Source: Owenia fusiformis
Taxonomy: Eukaryota; Annelida; Polychaeta; Sabellida; Oweniidae
Reading direction: 5' to 3'
Assembly (NCBI GenBank): GCA_903813345.2
Contig: CAIIXF020000001.1
Coordinates: forward strand, 29,873,915 to 29,937,914
Length of the DNA: 64,000 nucleotides
Made by a program: the position numbers and the translations under genes. Positions 1-12,466 of the stretch are shown in pieces (the first letter of the stretch is position 1; the number at the start of each line of letters is the position of its first letter). Under the pieces are notes generated by a model, which searched no databases, was not told where the DNA came from, and saw only the letters and a list, made by a program, of their open reading frames with translations.

Positions 1-969
1 TTATCAAAACTATCACTTTTATTTATTATATATTTTTTCAGGCTGGCTGGTAACAATGAAATTATATATTTTCACTTATTGATAAAAGTCAGTTTCCGCA
101 CCTAAATGAAAATCCATAAGTGTTGAATTGCATGTGGTGATAATACCTTTACATACTTTATCTCTAAAATCTCAAATTTACATGCTTCATAATATTTATG
201 GAAATGACCACACTTGATATTCACACAATGGGTACATGGACATGATGAATATAGTTCAGTAGTTAGCATGTCTTTTCTGCTGCTGGATTTAATGATATAG
301 CGATAGGGATATAGCGATGCTCAAATGGATTATCTGGCATACATAGTATTACTGAGTTATACATGAACATACAGGGATCATAGACATTCACTTGTTTGCT
401 TCATAATTCGACTAGTGATCCAAATTATCACACTGAAACTTGGATAAATGCTGAACTTTAACATCTTTTAAAATTTGAAAATTTTTAAACTTTAAAATTT
501 CAGGGATGATTTTAAGCATTCTGGGTAAATGATAAGGCGATCATTTTGGATCTTCCATCCTGAATCTTGTGTACAAAGACTTATCTACACGTTTACAGAT
601 GAACCATTTGAAAGATCGAATTCAACTTTTCAGATGTGATTCTTTGTATGAAAATCTCAAACTGATTAGTTTTGGGGCATTCTGGCAGATGTTGCAATTT
701 TGATTTTTTTACCTAAAATCTTGTATTTTCAACTGATTAAAGAATAGGGCATAGGGGATAAAAACTCGAGGACCATCCATTGGTATGGACATATTGTACA
801 TGTTTGTGTTCTTGTTAATAAGTTAGAATGGAAGAAAAAACTGGATTAATTTAAATACCTGCCATCTGGAGATCAGTAGCATATTAATGAGAGAACAAAT
901 ATATTATATGAAACAATATCCCATTCCCATTGAGTGAATTGCTCACGGGTAACACAATCTCTCCATAGC
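1..969. other. Non-coding AT-rich sequence, nothing recognised
   Basis: No ORF or repeat with clear ends is visible. It may be intergenic or an intron of a gene lying to the left. Confidence 0.4.
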
Positions 970-1214
970 CAGGGGGGTGTGATGGGTCGCATCCCCTCCA
1001 TAACCAATAAAAATAGAACCATTAGATAGTGGAAGAAAAGAGCCTTAAAATACTTTTTTAAGCTTCTAGCTCAATTTTGAGCAAAATTGCATCAATTTTT
1101 GTAAAATCCAAAACAGATCTTATTTTTTTGTTTTGCCTTGCTTATGCCACGATCATGCCACCCACTTGATTGAAACCCAAAAATTTGGCAATCGCACCGC
1201 TGACTACGCCCCTG
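970..1214. mobile_element. hAT-like MITE fragment
   Basis: It begins CAGGGGGGTG and ends CTACGCCCCTG, loosely inverted. Its middle (AAGAAAAGAGCCTTAAAATA and the following AGCTTCTAGCTCAATTTTGA) matches the internal arms of the foldback elements at 8219 and 10352, so the families share sequence. No clear target-site duplication was seen. Confidence 0.35.
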
Positions 1215-2220
1215 CTCTCCAATCTACACTAAAATGCCTTCCTCTTGCATGTAACAAAGCTATATTTTAGATAAACACCGTCTACTCATCCCGCTAATCA
1301 TGAAATGTGTGTCTGTGCTCGACCCTTGGTGGTTAAACCTTCTAAATTCCATCTTTTAATTTGAAAGGAAGATATTTAAAATTCCACATATTTTTTCTTG
1401 TGCTTGGGAAAAGGAATTCACAAATGGAGGGCTTCGTGACATCCCTATCGAACTTCATTTGCTGGGATAATGATATTGATAAGTTAAATTCAATTTTAGA
1501 TATGTATTGCTTGAGGCCATCTTTTAGTCAAATTACTTACAGAAAACCTAAAGTGTGGCCCATAATGGAGTATAGAGGGTTAAGTCCACTTTTTAGTAAT
1601 TTTGTGAAGCAAATGTCTAAAAGATGGCCCAGAGTCCAGTCCATCTTTTCTTGGGGCCAGTCCACTGATTAGAACATGCCGTAATTTGAGACTTAGTTAG
1701 AATCATGCTGCTGGAGAACCAATCATTCCTGACACAGTTGCTTGATGTAAAGTGCAGAACACCACAGAACAGGTAGATTTGATCTGAAAGTACAGAAAAA
1801 TATATTCATTGTATCATGGGACATCCCATACATTAAATCAATATAATTTATTTTTTTACAACTGCAGATTGTATTCTTCATCATTACTTTACATGGTGAC
1901 CAAAAAATACTTTTACCAAAAAACTGAACAATTTCATTAAAATCTGTGAAATCAACCCAATTTTTCAGGCAGAGAAATAATAACAATCTATAGATGACAA
2001 TACAGCATCACATTCATATTACACAATGCCCTTGGAACAAAATGATACACAACGTATTTAGGTCTCTCAATATTGTAATAGTACATAAGAAAGTTTGGTT
2101 CATTTAAAAAAAGTATCTTGTTAATGAAATAAAGGTTCACTTTAATTTTATCTATTTTAGTTTTTGTTTTAATTTTTACATACTGTAGGCTTGAGAGCTG
2201 GATACATTGTGATCTAGTTA
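1215..2220. other. Non-coding; its end matches a repeat at 44.6-44.9 kb
   Basis: No gene is seen. About 2028-2150 (around GTCTCTCAATATTGTAATAG and AAAGTTTGGTT) is similar, in inverted orientation, to about 44820-44935, and less so to 44680-44780. It is a degraded copy of that element family. Confidence 0.4.
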
Positions 2221-2620
2221 GCACCTTATTGTGATATAGCTACTTCCTTGTAATTTGCTCATCTGTTCTTATCAAGCAGCTTATTGTGTAGTAGCCACTT
2301 CCTAGTAATTTGCTCATTCATTCTTATCTAGCAGCTTATTGTGCAGTAGCCACTTCCTTGTAATTTGCTCACTCGTTCTTATCTAGCAGCTTATTGTGTT
2401 GTAGCCACTTCCTTGTAATTTGCTCATTTGTTCTAATCTAGCAGCTTATTGTGTTGTAGCTACTTCCTTGTAATTTGCTCACCTGTTCTTATCAAGCAGC
2501 TTATTGTGTTGTAGCCACTTCCTTGTAATTTGCTCATTCATTGATTCTGATCTAGTGGCTTATTGTGATGTAGCCACTTCCTTGTGAGTTGGCTTTTCAT
2601 TGTGATCCAGCTCTGCTCCT
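2221..2620. repeat. 55-bp minisatellite
   Basis: About seven units. The word TTATTGTG recurs at 2281, 2336, 2391, 2446 and 2501 (exactly 55 apart) and near 2560. The unit consensus contains TAGCCACTTCCTTGTAATTT, then GCTCATTCGTTCTTATCTAG. The right end decays into related shorter pieces. Confidence 0.9.
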
Positions 2621-2685
2621 CATTGCGATCTTGCAACTAGCTTTTAACTTGGTCTTTAACATTCATGCTGCTGCAAATAGATAAA

Positions 2686-5457
2686 AGGCATTTTCACGAA
2701 TAAGTGACACTTTTCAATATTTCAACAGCATCCTTACTTATTCAATTTAAGGTATAAAAGAAAAACAATGCTTTCTAGAAGTTGGTACCATAATGTTCTT
2801 ATATGCACATCATGAAAAAATACAATATGTTGTTGCTTATTTCAAAAATCAACAAGTAATGACCCAAAATATGCTGTTTTTTGGTGTAACAAACATTTCA
2901 CTTAAATTGTGACCATGTTCACATGATCACAGAAGGGCTAATATCATAGATCTATAGACAATTCTAATACCAAGTGGTAGCTAAATCATTTATCTTAAAT
3001 ATGTTTCTTAAATTGTTTCAAACACTGTCATATTGCCCAAGTTATAACCGTTTTTATGTCATGACTACTCTGTAACACTTTTTCATTTTTTGGAGAGGTA
3101 TTTAATGTTTTTTAACACAGAAAATCTGTAGCTGAATATTTCCCTTCATATATAATGATTTTGAATAGCTAACATATTCATATATAACTTATAAAAAGCT
3201 TTTCACATGGAATTGATTAATGGACAAATAGCAAATAAAAGTTCTGAATCATTTTTTAGGAGTCACAAACCATGAGGTGTCCGTAATGGCAAAGTTTCTA
3301 CAATTTACACAGTACTTATATCTTAACTATTATTATTTTTTAATGAAATGAACATAACTTATCAATCAAATAATAATTTAACAGTGATTGACCTCTTACT
3401 TTCTGATACAGAAGCAGATATGGTGTCTGAAATGTAGTGAGGTGTCCGTAATGCTACATAGTTTCTCAATTCAAATTGTAGAATTAGCTTACTTTATCCC
3501 CAAAATCACTGTTGAATACTTCCCAAGTATCTCTCTACACATGTTTATTAAATTTAAACTGGTATTGCCACTGAAAATATTGAAAAAAATGTTACCATAA
3601 GCTAAGGGGGTCCATTTTACAAACATATGTACTGATTAAAAATGAGGCAGAAATTAATTAAAATTGATTTAAAATTCAAAGTCTTTACTGGACATATCGA
3701 GTCAAAACTAGATTTAACTTTTTGAAATAAATAGAAACAAATAAAAAGAATAAATAGTTTTTAAAAAACATTACGGACACCTCAAGCCTATTGATTTAAT
3801 GTTTATAACAAAAATAACCCATTTTCAAAGTATTAATTAACCTTTATGAGTAAAAAATGGAGAAAACAAAGTATCCAGAGGAGGAAAAAGATATTAGGTT
3901 AAAAATACAAACCAACAAAAGAAAATAAGAGGAAACATGTACCAGAAAAAAAAGATTTAAAAATGTTGCACTTGAAAGGCAATTTATCTAATAGTTATAT
4001 TGTTCAAAGGTTTAAACGCATTGTTCTGAAATGAGTTTATGCTGAAAACACATTCTGAAACGACTCTTGGAGTATCAAAAAAGCATTGCATCAAAAGCCA
4101 TGATATTTGTAATTCATATAAACACACTTTACTTTACTTGTATAGTGGAGATGATGAGTTTTATTTTTTGTGACAACTAGACCAAAGAACAGGAAGTACC
4201 CAAAAACAGAGCAGCAAGGGTGCTTTGAGTTCATTTTGGTTAAATATATGAAAAGCATAATTTATTTTCAATTTTATATATCTATTTTAAATTGTTTGTG
4301 TCATTTGATATACTACACCTTTAAGTTTGAAGTGTAGTCAATTTTTTACCTTGCCTTGTTCTTTCCTTAAGCTTGTGTTCATTGATTTGAATTGCCTAAT
4401 TTGGCGGGTATGTGTCTTGAAGCAAGACTAATTTGTTGGACAAAACTAAAACAGTAATATGGTTCCAATAGAACGATATTACCACATAACATTCTCGTCA
4501 AAACATACCTAATTGCAACACAAACAAGGGTATAGTAATCAGTGTAAACTGAGATATCCATAATGTTTGAGATAAATGACTACAATTAATTGAATAATTA
4601 AATGGGACCATATCCAAGTGATTTCACTTCTTAAAATGTTCAATCCAGGTACAGATTGTTTTCCTCTTGTTATCTTGCTCAATGTTTAGTATATGCTGTT
4701 AAATCATACTTTTCTTTGTAAAATTCAATGTATGTCTACATATGTATTTTATAACTTGGCAAGTAGGCTAAATAAAGTTCATTAAGCATACATATTAAAT
4801 TATTTTGATCAATAATTGTTATGAAAAGGTTTTTATACATATATATCTTCAAACAAAACTTACTTTTGCGACCTAAAACTGAAAAGAATTTAAAACAAGC
4901 AAATTTGAGGTGTCCGTAATGCTATCTCATCATCATTTAAACATAAATTGACAGATTTTGAAAAAAACACAGATAATTCAGTGGATAGCAATTGAAAGAC
5001 CATGGCATAATCCACAAAATTTGATACTTTTTTTGGGGCTGCAATGTGAATTTATCTAATTATGTGACTTTATTTTGTGACATCTAATTCATTAGGTGAT
5101 GAGGGAGACATGTTCAAAACAAATATTACTTTTTCTTCAAATTTTGCAGCCAATTGTTGTACAAAATGAGTTATCAATGATATAAGACTTAAAAAAATAT
5201 GTCAGAAACAAAAATATTCATGTTTTGAATGTTGGTTTGTAAGCATATTGAGAGTGAATTGTCCGTAATGCCAATTTCAGTACCTATAAAGAGGACAGTT
5301 TTTTGTAAATTTGCAGATGCGGATACTTAGGAATTTTTACATCATCAGAAGCCCAACATATGAAAGTGTAAAAATCTTCATAAACAATAAGGAAAACTTG
5401 AAAAAAAAAATTTGACATTTTGAAATGGAAAAGTGTCACTTATTCGTGAAAATGCCT
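2686..5457. mobile_element. 2.77-kb non-autonomous DNA transposon, TAAA target duplication
   Basis: Terminal inverted repeats of about 30 bases begin AGGCATTTTCACGAATAAGT and continue to GACACTTTT at both ends. The flanks are TAAA (2682-2685) and TAAA (5458-5461), a 4-bp duplication. No transposase-sized ORF is present. The word GAGGTGTCCGTAATG occurs at 3274, 3439 and 4907, inverted at 3769, and degenerate at about 5256. A 4-bp TSD is known for Sola and Chapaev-type elements, but I cannot assign the family from the termini alone. Confidence 0.8.
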
Positions 5458-5654
5458 TAAATATAAAAGACAATATAATAAGAACTAAAATAAAATGAAA
5501 TTAACAAAGGGGATGACATGCACACTTGTACAGATCCAATTTCTAAATCATTGGTCAAGATACAACAGTTAGATATTTGGGTGAAGTTACAAAAACAAGG
5601 AACTTAAAGAGAATTTTGCAATTTGGCAATCCTTCTGAAAGTACATACACTGCA

Positions 5655-5845
5655 CAGGGGTGGATCTGGGAACCAACAAGGGGGGGGGGGGCCAAATTTC
5701 AGGTCTGAGAAAAAAGAACAAAAATTGGGGCCCCTAAAACCAAAAAGTGGGCCTGAATTTTGAAATTTTGAGGCCCACTTTTTGGAGCCTTGTGGCCTTT
5801 TTTGGCCCAATATATTTTTTGGGTCACCCCCCAGACCCGCCAGTG
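5655..5845. mobile_element. hAT-like MITE fragment with poly-G tract
   Basis: Ends CAGGGGTGGATCTGGGA and CCCCCAGACCCGCCAGTG are imperfectly inverted, and the inside contains AAAATTTGGGG-type arms and a G12 run near 5681. The ORF across it is chance. Confidence 0.35.
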
Positions 5846-6466
5846 CTGCATTGGCCATTAGAAACATTTTTGCCTCATGGACAGAAAGACTAAGAGATGT
5901 GTTATTTATGGTCACCACGCCATAATATTTTAATGCAAGGCTTCAAAGCATATTTTTTCAAATTAAAGAAAATTCCTGTTTTCATGACCCCAATACAGGC
6001 TGGAAAACATGAAATGTTTGTGAAATATTGATTTAATTGTTTGTCATATATATTATAGTACAGGGTGACACAAAAAATGACACCCTCCTTACATTATATA
6101 ACTTGTTTGTCTATAAATATAAAGACTTGCACTTTGGTACATTTAAAGTAGACATAATGCGAAAGCACCTCGAGAAATTTCAGATGTGTAGCTCAAGTGG
6201 GTCCATTGTTATGAGCGTTACAATATATGTTCCATAAGACATCCACTCCTTTGCAGGCAAACTTGAATTCTACGGGCAAAGTTGTTGATTACCCTTACAC
6301 ATTGAGATATGGCTCTGATCTTCCTTGTAATGTCTATCTTTAAGTCAGCTATGGTTTGGGGACTATTAATCATCATTTCTAATTAACCTTTTGCGATCAG
6401 AATTCAGGTATTATTTTGTTTATGGATACTGTTGTCATGTATTTCGTCATATTGGTGTGACGTCAT

Positions 6467-6960
6467 CAGGGCTGTCAACTTGGGACCACCTAATATGAGT
6501 GACTTACAAATGTTGGACACCGAAGTCCAAATCTGAACACTTTTGTCCAAATTTTGAACACCTTTGGCCAACTTTTAAACACCTTTGGCCAAAGTTTGAA
6601 CACCTTTGCTAAACTTTTATCACCTCAAATTTTTCGCGCTCGCTACGCTCGCGATGTCGTGAACGGGGGGGGTGGGGGGGGGGGTAGGTACGAAAATTTC
6701 CAATGAACATGCGTGATATATACGGGATTCGCGTGACAAATCCGAACAAATTGCGTTCGTTTGTTTCCGACGTTCGTATTTTTACCGTATCATAAACATA
6801 TTTTGAAAAATTTTTTACAGAAACATATTTGCGTGACAATTACCAGGTAAAATGCGTATTTGCGTGACATTTTGTGTCACGCAAAAAAAACTGGCGTGAC
6901 TTCAAATTCTTCAGCAAATGCGTGACAAATACGCAAATTGCGGGACAGTTGACAGGCCTG
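6467..6960. mobile_element. MITE with CAGGGCTGTCAACT termini, CGTCAT duplication
   Basis: Ends are CAGGGCTGTCAACT and AGTTGACAGGCCTG, flanked by CGTCAT at 6461-6466 and 6961-6966. Inside are short repeats (AACACCTTTGGCCAA units), a long G-rich run near 6664-6685, and repeated GCGTGACA words. Part of it (GACAAATACGCAAATTGCGG) recurs inside the elements at 8219 and 10352. A degraded inverted copy of its right half lies at about 7003-7160. Confidence 0.65.
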
Positions 6961-7426
6961 CGTCATATAGAAATGATATTAGACATGATGTCATGTAAAA
7001 TACGCATTTTACCTGATTATTGTCCAGCAAAAATATTCCTGTAGAAAAACTTGCAAAAAATGATCGCCGATATAGCACAAAACTGAACGCCGAAAAAAAA
7101 CGAACGCATTTCCTTCGGACTTTTCACGCAGATACCGTATATGTCACGCATTTTCCTTGAAATATTTCATATATTTGGTAGGGATTTATCCATCATTTGC
7201 AGGTATGAAGCTTTGGATTCATTTATTGTGCTACTTAAAGTAAATGGGAATTATTTTTCTACCGCTTGGGAGAGTTTGAGACACGAAACTTAGAATTTAG
7301 CTCATTTTGACAACTTTTGAGGGTTGAGATTTATTTTTGTCCCCACTTTACATCTATACTCTAAAAAGTATGCTGTTCGACGATCGAAAAATCCATTTTC
7401 TGAAAAAGTTCATGTTTTCCTTCTAA

Positions 7427-8117
7427 ACCAGAACAACGGCAACGCCAAAGTGTAGCGAATCCCATCGAACAGAAATGGCTGGCATTTTTACAAACGAAAT
7501 ATAGAGCAAATATCATAAAATAACATACATAATTTTCAAAATGGCCGCCTTCTGCCAAAGTGTTATTAGACAGTGTACCATGCTTATGGTATTCACAAAC
7601 CAAATAAGAATAAAATCGCTCCACTACTTTTTGAGTTATAGTAAAATATGTTAAAATGGCGGCTATTTTTCAAAATAGCAACCTCCTACTAAAAGTGTCA
7701 TTAGACAGTGAGCCATATGTAGTATTCACATACCAAATATGAACAAAATCGCTCCACTACTTCTTGAGTTACAGCAAAAATCGTAAAATAACGAGTAAAG
7801 GCCGCCATTTTTCAAGACTGCTGCCATGTGCTTCTTTAACATCTACATTTCTAGCTTGATCAATGTCCTATATAATTTTTTACATTTAAAACATATATTG
7901 CTATTACAGTTTTACATATTGCACCTAAATTACTGTAAAATCGGCACTAAAATGGCCGCCATTTTTAAATGAGCGGCCATTTTGAATATCGGCTTTCGAG
8001 CAGAACTTTTACTCCCATAGGGTATATGTGTACAAAATATGAACAAAATCGGGCCAATGGTATTTGAGTTATTGCCCGGACGGACGGACGGACGGAGGCG
8101 TTCCCTATATCCCAATC
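7427..8117 (-). mobile_element. Repeat element with AAAATGGCGGCC palindromes (copy 1)
   Basis: Inverted homologue of 43195-44308. It shares AATCCCATCGAACAGAAATG, repeated boxes ATTTGGTATGTGAATAC (reverse strand) and GCGATTTTGTTCATATTTGG, several AAAATGGCCGCCATTTT palindromes, and a (GGAC)n tract at 8077-8097. It is shorter than copy 2 because it has fewer tandem units. Confidence 0.75.
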
Positions 8118-8218
8118 ACATAGTTTTATGGCCAAGTGTTTTTATCCATTTCATAGCTAGGAACAGAAATACTCCAAAATCGATACGAACTTTGAAAGAG
8201 AGGTCAGTCATTTTCTTC

Positions 8219-9161
8219 GGGTTTGTAGAAAAAACCGGGTACCGGGTACCGGGTAGTAAATCCTCCATGCTGGGTTCATACTTGGTACCCGGTCAAAAAA
8301 ACCGGGTACCCAAAAAACGAAAAATATGAATATACAACTAATTAGATCATTTGAAAACGTGTAAGATTTGTTTTGAATATACAAAAATGTATGTAACTTC
8401 CCTCAAAATTGAGCCAGAAGCTTCAAATGAAAAGCATTTTAAGGCTCTTTTCTTCCTCTATCATCATGGTCATATTTTCATCGGTTATTAGGCCTGTCAA
8501 CTGTCCCGCAATTTGCGTATTTGTCACGCATTTGCTGAAGAATTTGAAGTCACGCCAGAAAATGTCACACAAATACGCATTTTACCTGGTAATTGTCAAG
8601 CAAAAATATATCTGTAGAAAAAATTTCGCCGATACAGCAAAAATACGAACACCAAAAAAACGTACGCAATCCGTTCGGACTTTTCACGCGAATTTTTCGT
8701 CACCTGTAATTTCAATAGTTCGTATGTTGGTACGTGAAGTTCGTTACTTTAGCAGAGAGGTGACGTGTGTTAATTTACATGATGCAACGTGTAAGATTTT
8801 GATTATTAATCATAATTTAAGTTATCCCAACGTCCACTGAAGTGTAAATTGTTACGTCTTACAATGTCATAGGCGATGGCACCCCACCCCATAACCTATG
8901 AAAATATGACCATGATGATAGAGGAAGAAAAGAACCTTAAAATGCTTTTTATTTGAAGCTTCTAGCTCAATTTTGAAGGAAGTTACATACATTTTTGTAT
9001 ATTTAAAACAAATCTTACACGTTTTCTAATGATCTAAATATGTTATATAATCGTATTTTTCGTTTTTTGGGTACCCGGTTTTTTCGACCGGGTACCGGGT
9101 ACCAAGTTTGAACCCAGCATGGAGGATTTACTACCCGGTACCCGGTTTTTTCTACAAACCC
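8219..9161. mobile_element. Mutator-like foldback MITE, copy A
   Basis: Ends GGGTTTGTAGAAAAAACCGG and its inverse CCGGTTTTTTCTACAAACCC are followed inward by GGGTACC repeats and long inverted arms (about 230 bases). The flanks are ATTTTCTTC at 8210-8218 and 9162-9170, an exact 9-bp TSD. Long terminal repeats and a 9-bp TSD are hallmarks of Mutator-like elements. The ORF of 143 codons inside is made of repeat sequence and shows no domain. Confidence 0.8.
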
Positions 9162-9397
9162 ATTTTCTTCACAAAAATTCTCATTGCCCTGTGTTTGAGT
9201 GAAGTCAGATTTCAAAATATTGGGCGAGTTTATCTAACAGGGGTGAAAAATTACATTTATTTTGACTTAGTTCAGTCATCTCCTCGAGAGCCCGGTGAAG
9301 ATGTACGACCAAGTCTGATAATTTCTTCTACCACATAAAGTGAGGAGCTATACTTGTAACTCCCTATTGTAAAGAAAGATGGCAGTGTTTGATACAC

Positions 9398-9649
9398 CAG
9401 CGGATCTAGACGGGGCGTGGGGGGCGCACGCCCCCTAAAAAGCCTTGGTTTGGAATTTAATTATTAAATAAAGCAGATTTATTTAAAAATCAAATTGTAA
9501 TTGTAATTGTAATTCATGCATTTAGACCATCGCTTGTGTTACATTGACATAATTTGTGTTTTGCCTCATCGCTTTTTTCAAAATTTGACTCTTCGCCCAC
9601 AGTTATTATCACACGGCCCCCCTTACACAAAATCCTGGATCTGCCCCTG
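9398..9649. mobile_element. hAT-like MITE fragment
   Basis: Ends CAGCGGATCTAGACGGGG and ATCCTGGATCTGCCCCTG are imperfect inverted repeats of a CAGGGGCGGATC type. The central part (9436-9556) is an inverted near-copy of 14349-14432, with a (TGTAAT) triplication. Confidence 0.5.
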
Positions 9650-9935
9650 TAATATATACATACCTTGTCCCCTACTTTTCGACGAGTCCATTTTTCAATG
9701 ACGTCATGTTTCTTAGAATCTCTAATTCCATGTTGGAATTTGAGACGAATGCGAGGGAGAAATGATTTGCGTGATATGAGAGAAGGGGGATTTCTATTCA
9801 ATTTCCTGTGATTAACTGACAAAAGGTAGGTGGCGCTAGTTAAGGCATCGGCCAAACTTATGTGGAGGGAATACTAAGGCCAACTGAGCGAATAAATGGA
9901 TTTTTTGATTGTCGAACACCAGGGTTTTTAGAAGA

Positions 9936-10299
9936 GGTGTCACGGATACCCGATTTCGTTCCGATCCGCGGAATTATGCCCTCGCAACGGTACACAAATT
10001 GAGAATTTCGGTTCGGTTCCGGAACGAGAACATTTTAGCCTTTCACAACTTTTGGCCCTAAATCGCCACAAAACAGCATTTTTATTTCAATTTTTGCACC
10101 AAAAGAGGTTCATTCTTTTCACTCCTTCTCATTGAAGAGTTTTGAAGAGCTTTTCGCTACCACTATAGACCTAGATGATCAACTTATTCTGATCTTATAC
10201 ACGCAGTCACTCTGTTCCGAACCGTTTCGAAATTGTTCCGTTCCGAGGCAAAATGTTCCGAACCAAACTGTTCCGATTTTTTTTTGTTCCGTGACATCC
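9936..10299. mobile_element. MITE with GGTGTCACGGA termini
   Basis: Left end GGTGTCACGGATACC and right end GTTCCGTGACATCC are inverted. The inside has several GTTCCG/CGGAAC words (GTTCCGAACC, TTCCGTTCCG, AACTGTTCCG). No coding capacity. Confidence 0.5.
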
Positions 10300-10351
10300 A
10301 TAGGCTAAGGGAAAAGTAATAGTAAGCTGTATATTAGAAGATACAGTGTCT

Positions 10352-11374
10352 GGGTTTGTAGAAAAAAACGGGTACCGGGTAGTAAATCCTCCATGCTGGG
10401 TTCAAACTTGGTACCCGGCACCCGGTCGAAAAAACCGGGTACCCAAAAAACGAAAAATACGATTATATAACATATTTAGATCATTAGAAAACGTGTAAGA
10501 TTTGTTTTGAATATACAAAAATGTATGTAACTTCCTTCAAAATTGAGCTAGAAGCTTCAAATAAAAAGCATTTTAAGGTTCGTTCCTCTATCATCATGGT
10601 CATATTTTCATAGGTTATGGGGTGGGGTGCGATCGCCTATGACATTGTAAGACGTAACAATTTACACTTCAGTGGACGTTTCGTCGAAAATTGGGATAAC
10701 TTAAATTATGATTAATAATCAAAATCTTACACGTTGCATCATGTAAATTAACACACGTCACCTCTCTGCTAAAGTAACGATAGCTATTTACAGATTTAAA
10801 TCATGATCAAAACTGTTCACGTACCAACATACGAACTATTGAAATTAGAGGTGACGAAAAATTTCGAACGGAATGCGTGACATATACGTGATTCACGTGA
10901 AAAGTCCGAACGGATTGCGTACGTTTTTTTTGGTGTTCGTATTTTTGCTGTATCGGCGAACTGTTTTAGAATTTTTTCTACAGAAATATTTTTGCTTGAC
11001 AATACCAGGTAAAATGCGTATTTGCGTGACATTTTCTGGCGTGACTTCAAATTCTTCAGCAAATGCGTGACAAATACGCAAATTGCGGGACAGTTGACAG
11101 GCCTAATAACCGATGAAAATATGACCATGATGATAGAGGAAGAAAAGAGCCTTAAAATGCTTTTTATTTGAAGCTTCTGGCTCAATTTTGAGGGAAGTTG
11201 CATACATTTTTGTATATTCAAAACAAATCTTACACGTTTTCTAATGATCTAATTATGTTGTATATTAGTATTTTTCGTTTTTTGGGTACCCGGTTTTTGA
11301 CCGGGTACCGGGTACCAAGTATGAACCCAGCATGGAGGATTTACTACCCGGTACCCGGTTTTTTCTACAAACCC
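10352..11374. mobile_element. Mutator-like foldback MITE, copy B (opposite orientation)
   Basis: Same termini as copy A, with an exact 10-bp duplication TACAGTGTCT at 10342-10351 and 11375-11384. The internal order (GGGGTGGGGTGCGATCGCC near the left, the TTGACAGGCCT piece near the right) is reversed relative to copy A. The internal sequence is closely similar between the two. Confidence 0.82.
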
Positions 11375-11384
11375 TACAGTGTCT

Positions 11385-12382
11385 TCTATATACAGCTTAC
11401 TATTTATCCTGTTCCCGGACTATGGTACGGGATAACTTACTACCCTTGGCCTATGGTGACATCTCTAGTTTTTAGAGGACTTACATTTAGCAGGATTGCA
11501 TTCACAGCTGTAGTCCGTCAGTATGCATAGGCTAATATAGGTGCATTCATGCGCCTCTGGGCCTTTATATATATATCTGAGATTTGTCATGGCCCCAGAC
11601 CCTATCAAAACTCCGATAGTCAAATAAGTCACTAGAGCCGTGGATCCACGTCTAAGGCTAATAAAAACCTAAAAGTGATCAATCAGCAAATCACAGGGCC
11701 ATCTTGGATTTATAGTCTCGAATAATACTGTGATAACTCACCTGAAATGAAACCAAATGCTTTATCCTAATGTGAGATAACTCTGTATAAAACAAATATC
11801 ATATGTAACATTACATTGTTTTTTTCTCTATAAAAAACAAAACGTTGTCACAAATACAAAAAGATCCTGAAAATATCTTTATATTTCAATTAGCACTACT
11901 TTCATATTATCTAGGTCAAATTATTCCGCTAATACATACTGTCCAAATCCTTAGAATTGAAATATTAAATCATGGTATTCCTCATACATTAGTATAACCC
12001 TAACAATAAAACACGCTTTACGTTACTTTTATTTGTAACATCGATGTACCTCGAATATTTACCATTGTACTGCTCAGCGAATTATATTATATGTGCGTCT
12101 AATGGAAGGTGTTGTTGGGCTCCATAATCCTCCTTAGGATTATCAAAAATGAGCCCAAAACCTCGATATTTCCGACAAAATACATTAAAATATAACAAAA
12201 TCAATAGGCTAAGATTTCTTACTAACATTTGGTGCAAATTTGGGACTCTGCGAAGGTGCAGTATTGAAAAAAGTTGAATGTGTATAACCACTTGTTGTGT
12301 GACAGTCAAGTCGTCTCATTGGCTGTGACAGCTTGCTGGTGGAGAGACCGTCTGAAAAATTCGGGAGATTTTCCCAGACAAA
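11385..12382. other. Upstream region of dve exon 1
   Basis: No repeat ends are recognised apart from remnants to about 11480 that mirror 10300-10350. The ATTGG box at 12318-12322 and GC-richer sequence near 12300-12400 suggest the distal promoter and 5'UTR of dve. Confidence 0.35.
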
Positions 12383-12466
12383 ATGGACTTTCATGCCGCT
12401 ATGGAAACATTTGCAGAGGCATGGGTTGCGGCAAATACACAGACACCTGTCAATGCAGAAAGTACT
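12383..12466 (+). CDS. dve: dve exon 1 (distal first coding exon)
   Basis: ATG at 12383 opens 28 codons (MDFHAAMETFAEAWVAANTQ and on) that end exactly at a strong donor (ACT|GTAAGT), phase 0. An inverted CCAAT box (ATTGG) lies about 60 bases upstream. The helical, Ala-rich peptide is typical of a SATB/Dve N-terminus, but it is too short to prove homology alone. The frame-matched donor and the phase-0 acceptor of the next exon support it. Confidence 0.65.

Noticed and set aside
5604-5918. 104-codon minus-strand ORF
   Set aside because: It runs through a hAT-like MITE and a poly-G tract; composition is low-complexity.
8409-8840. 143-codon ORF, and its relative at 10817-11221
   Set aside because: Both are internal sequence of the two Mutator-like MITEs in corresponding positions, with no domain and different breaks. 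They are shared repeat sequence, not shared coding.
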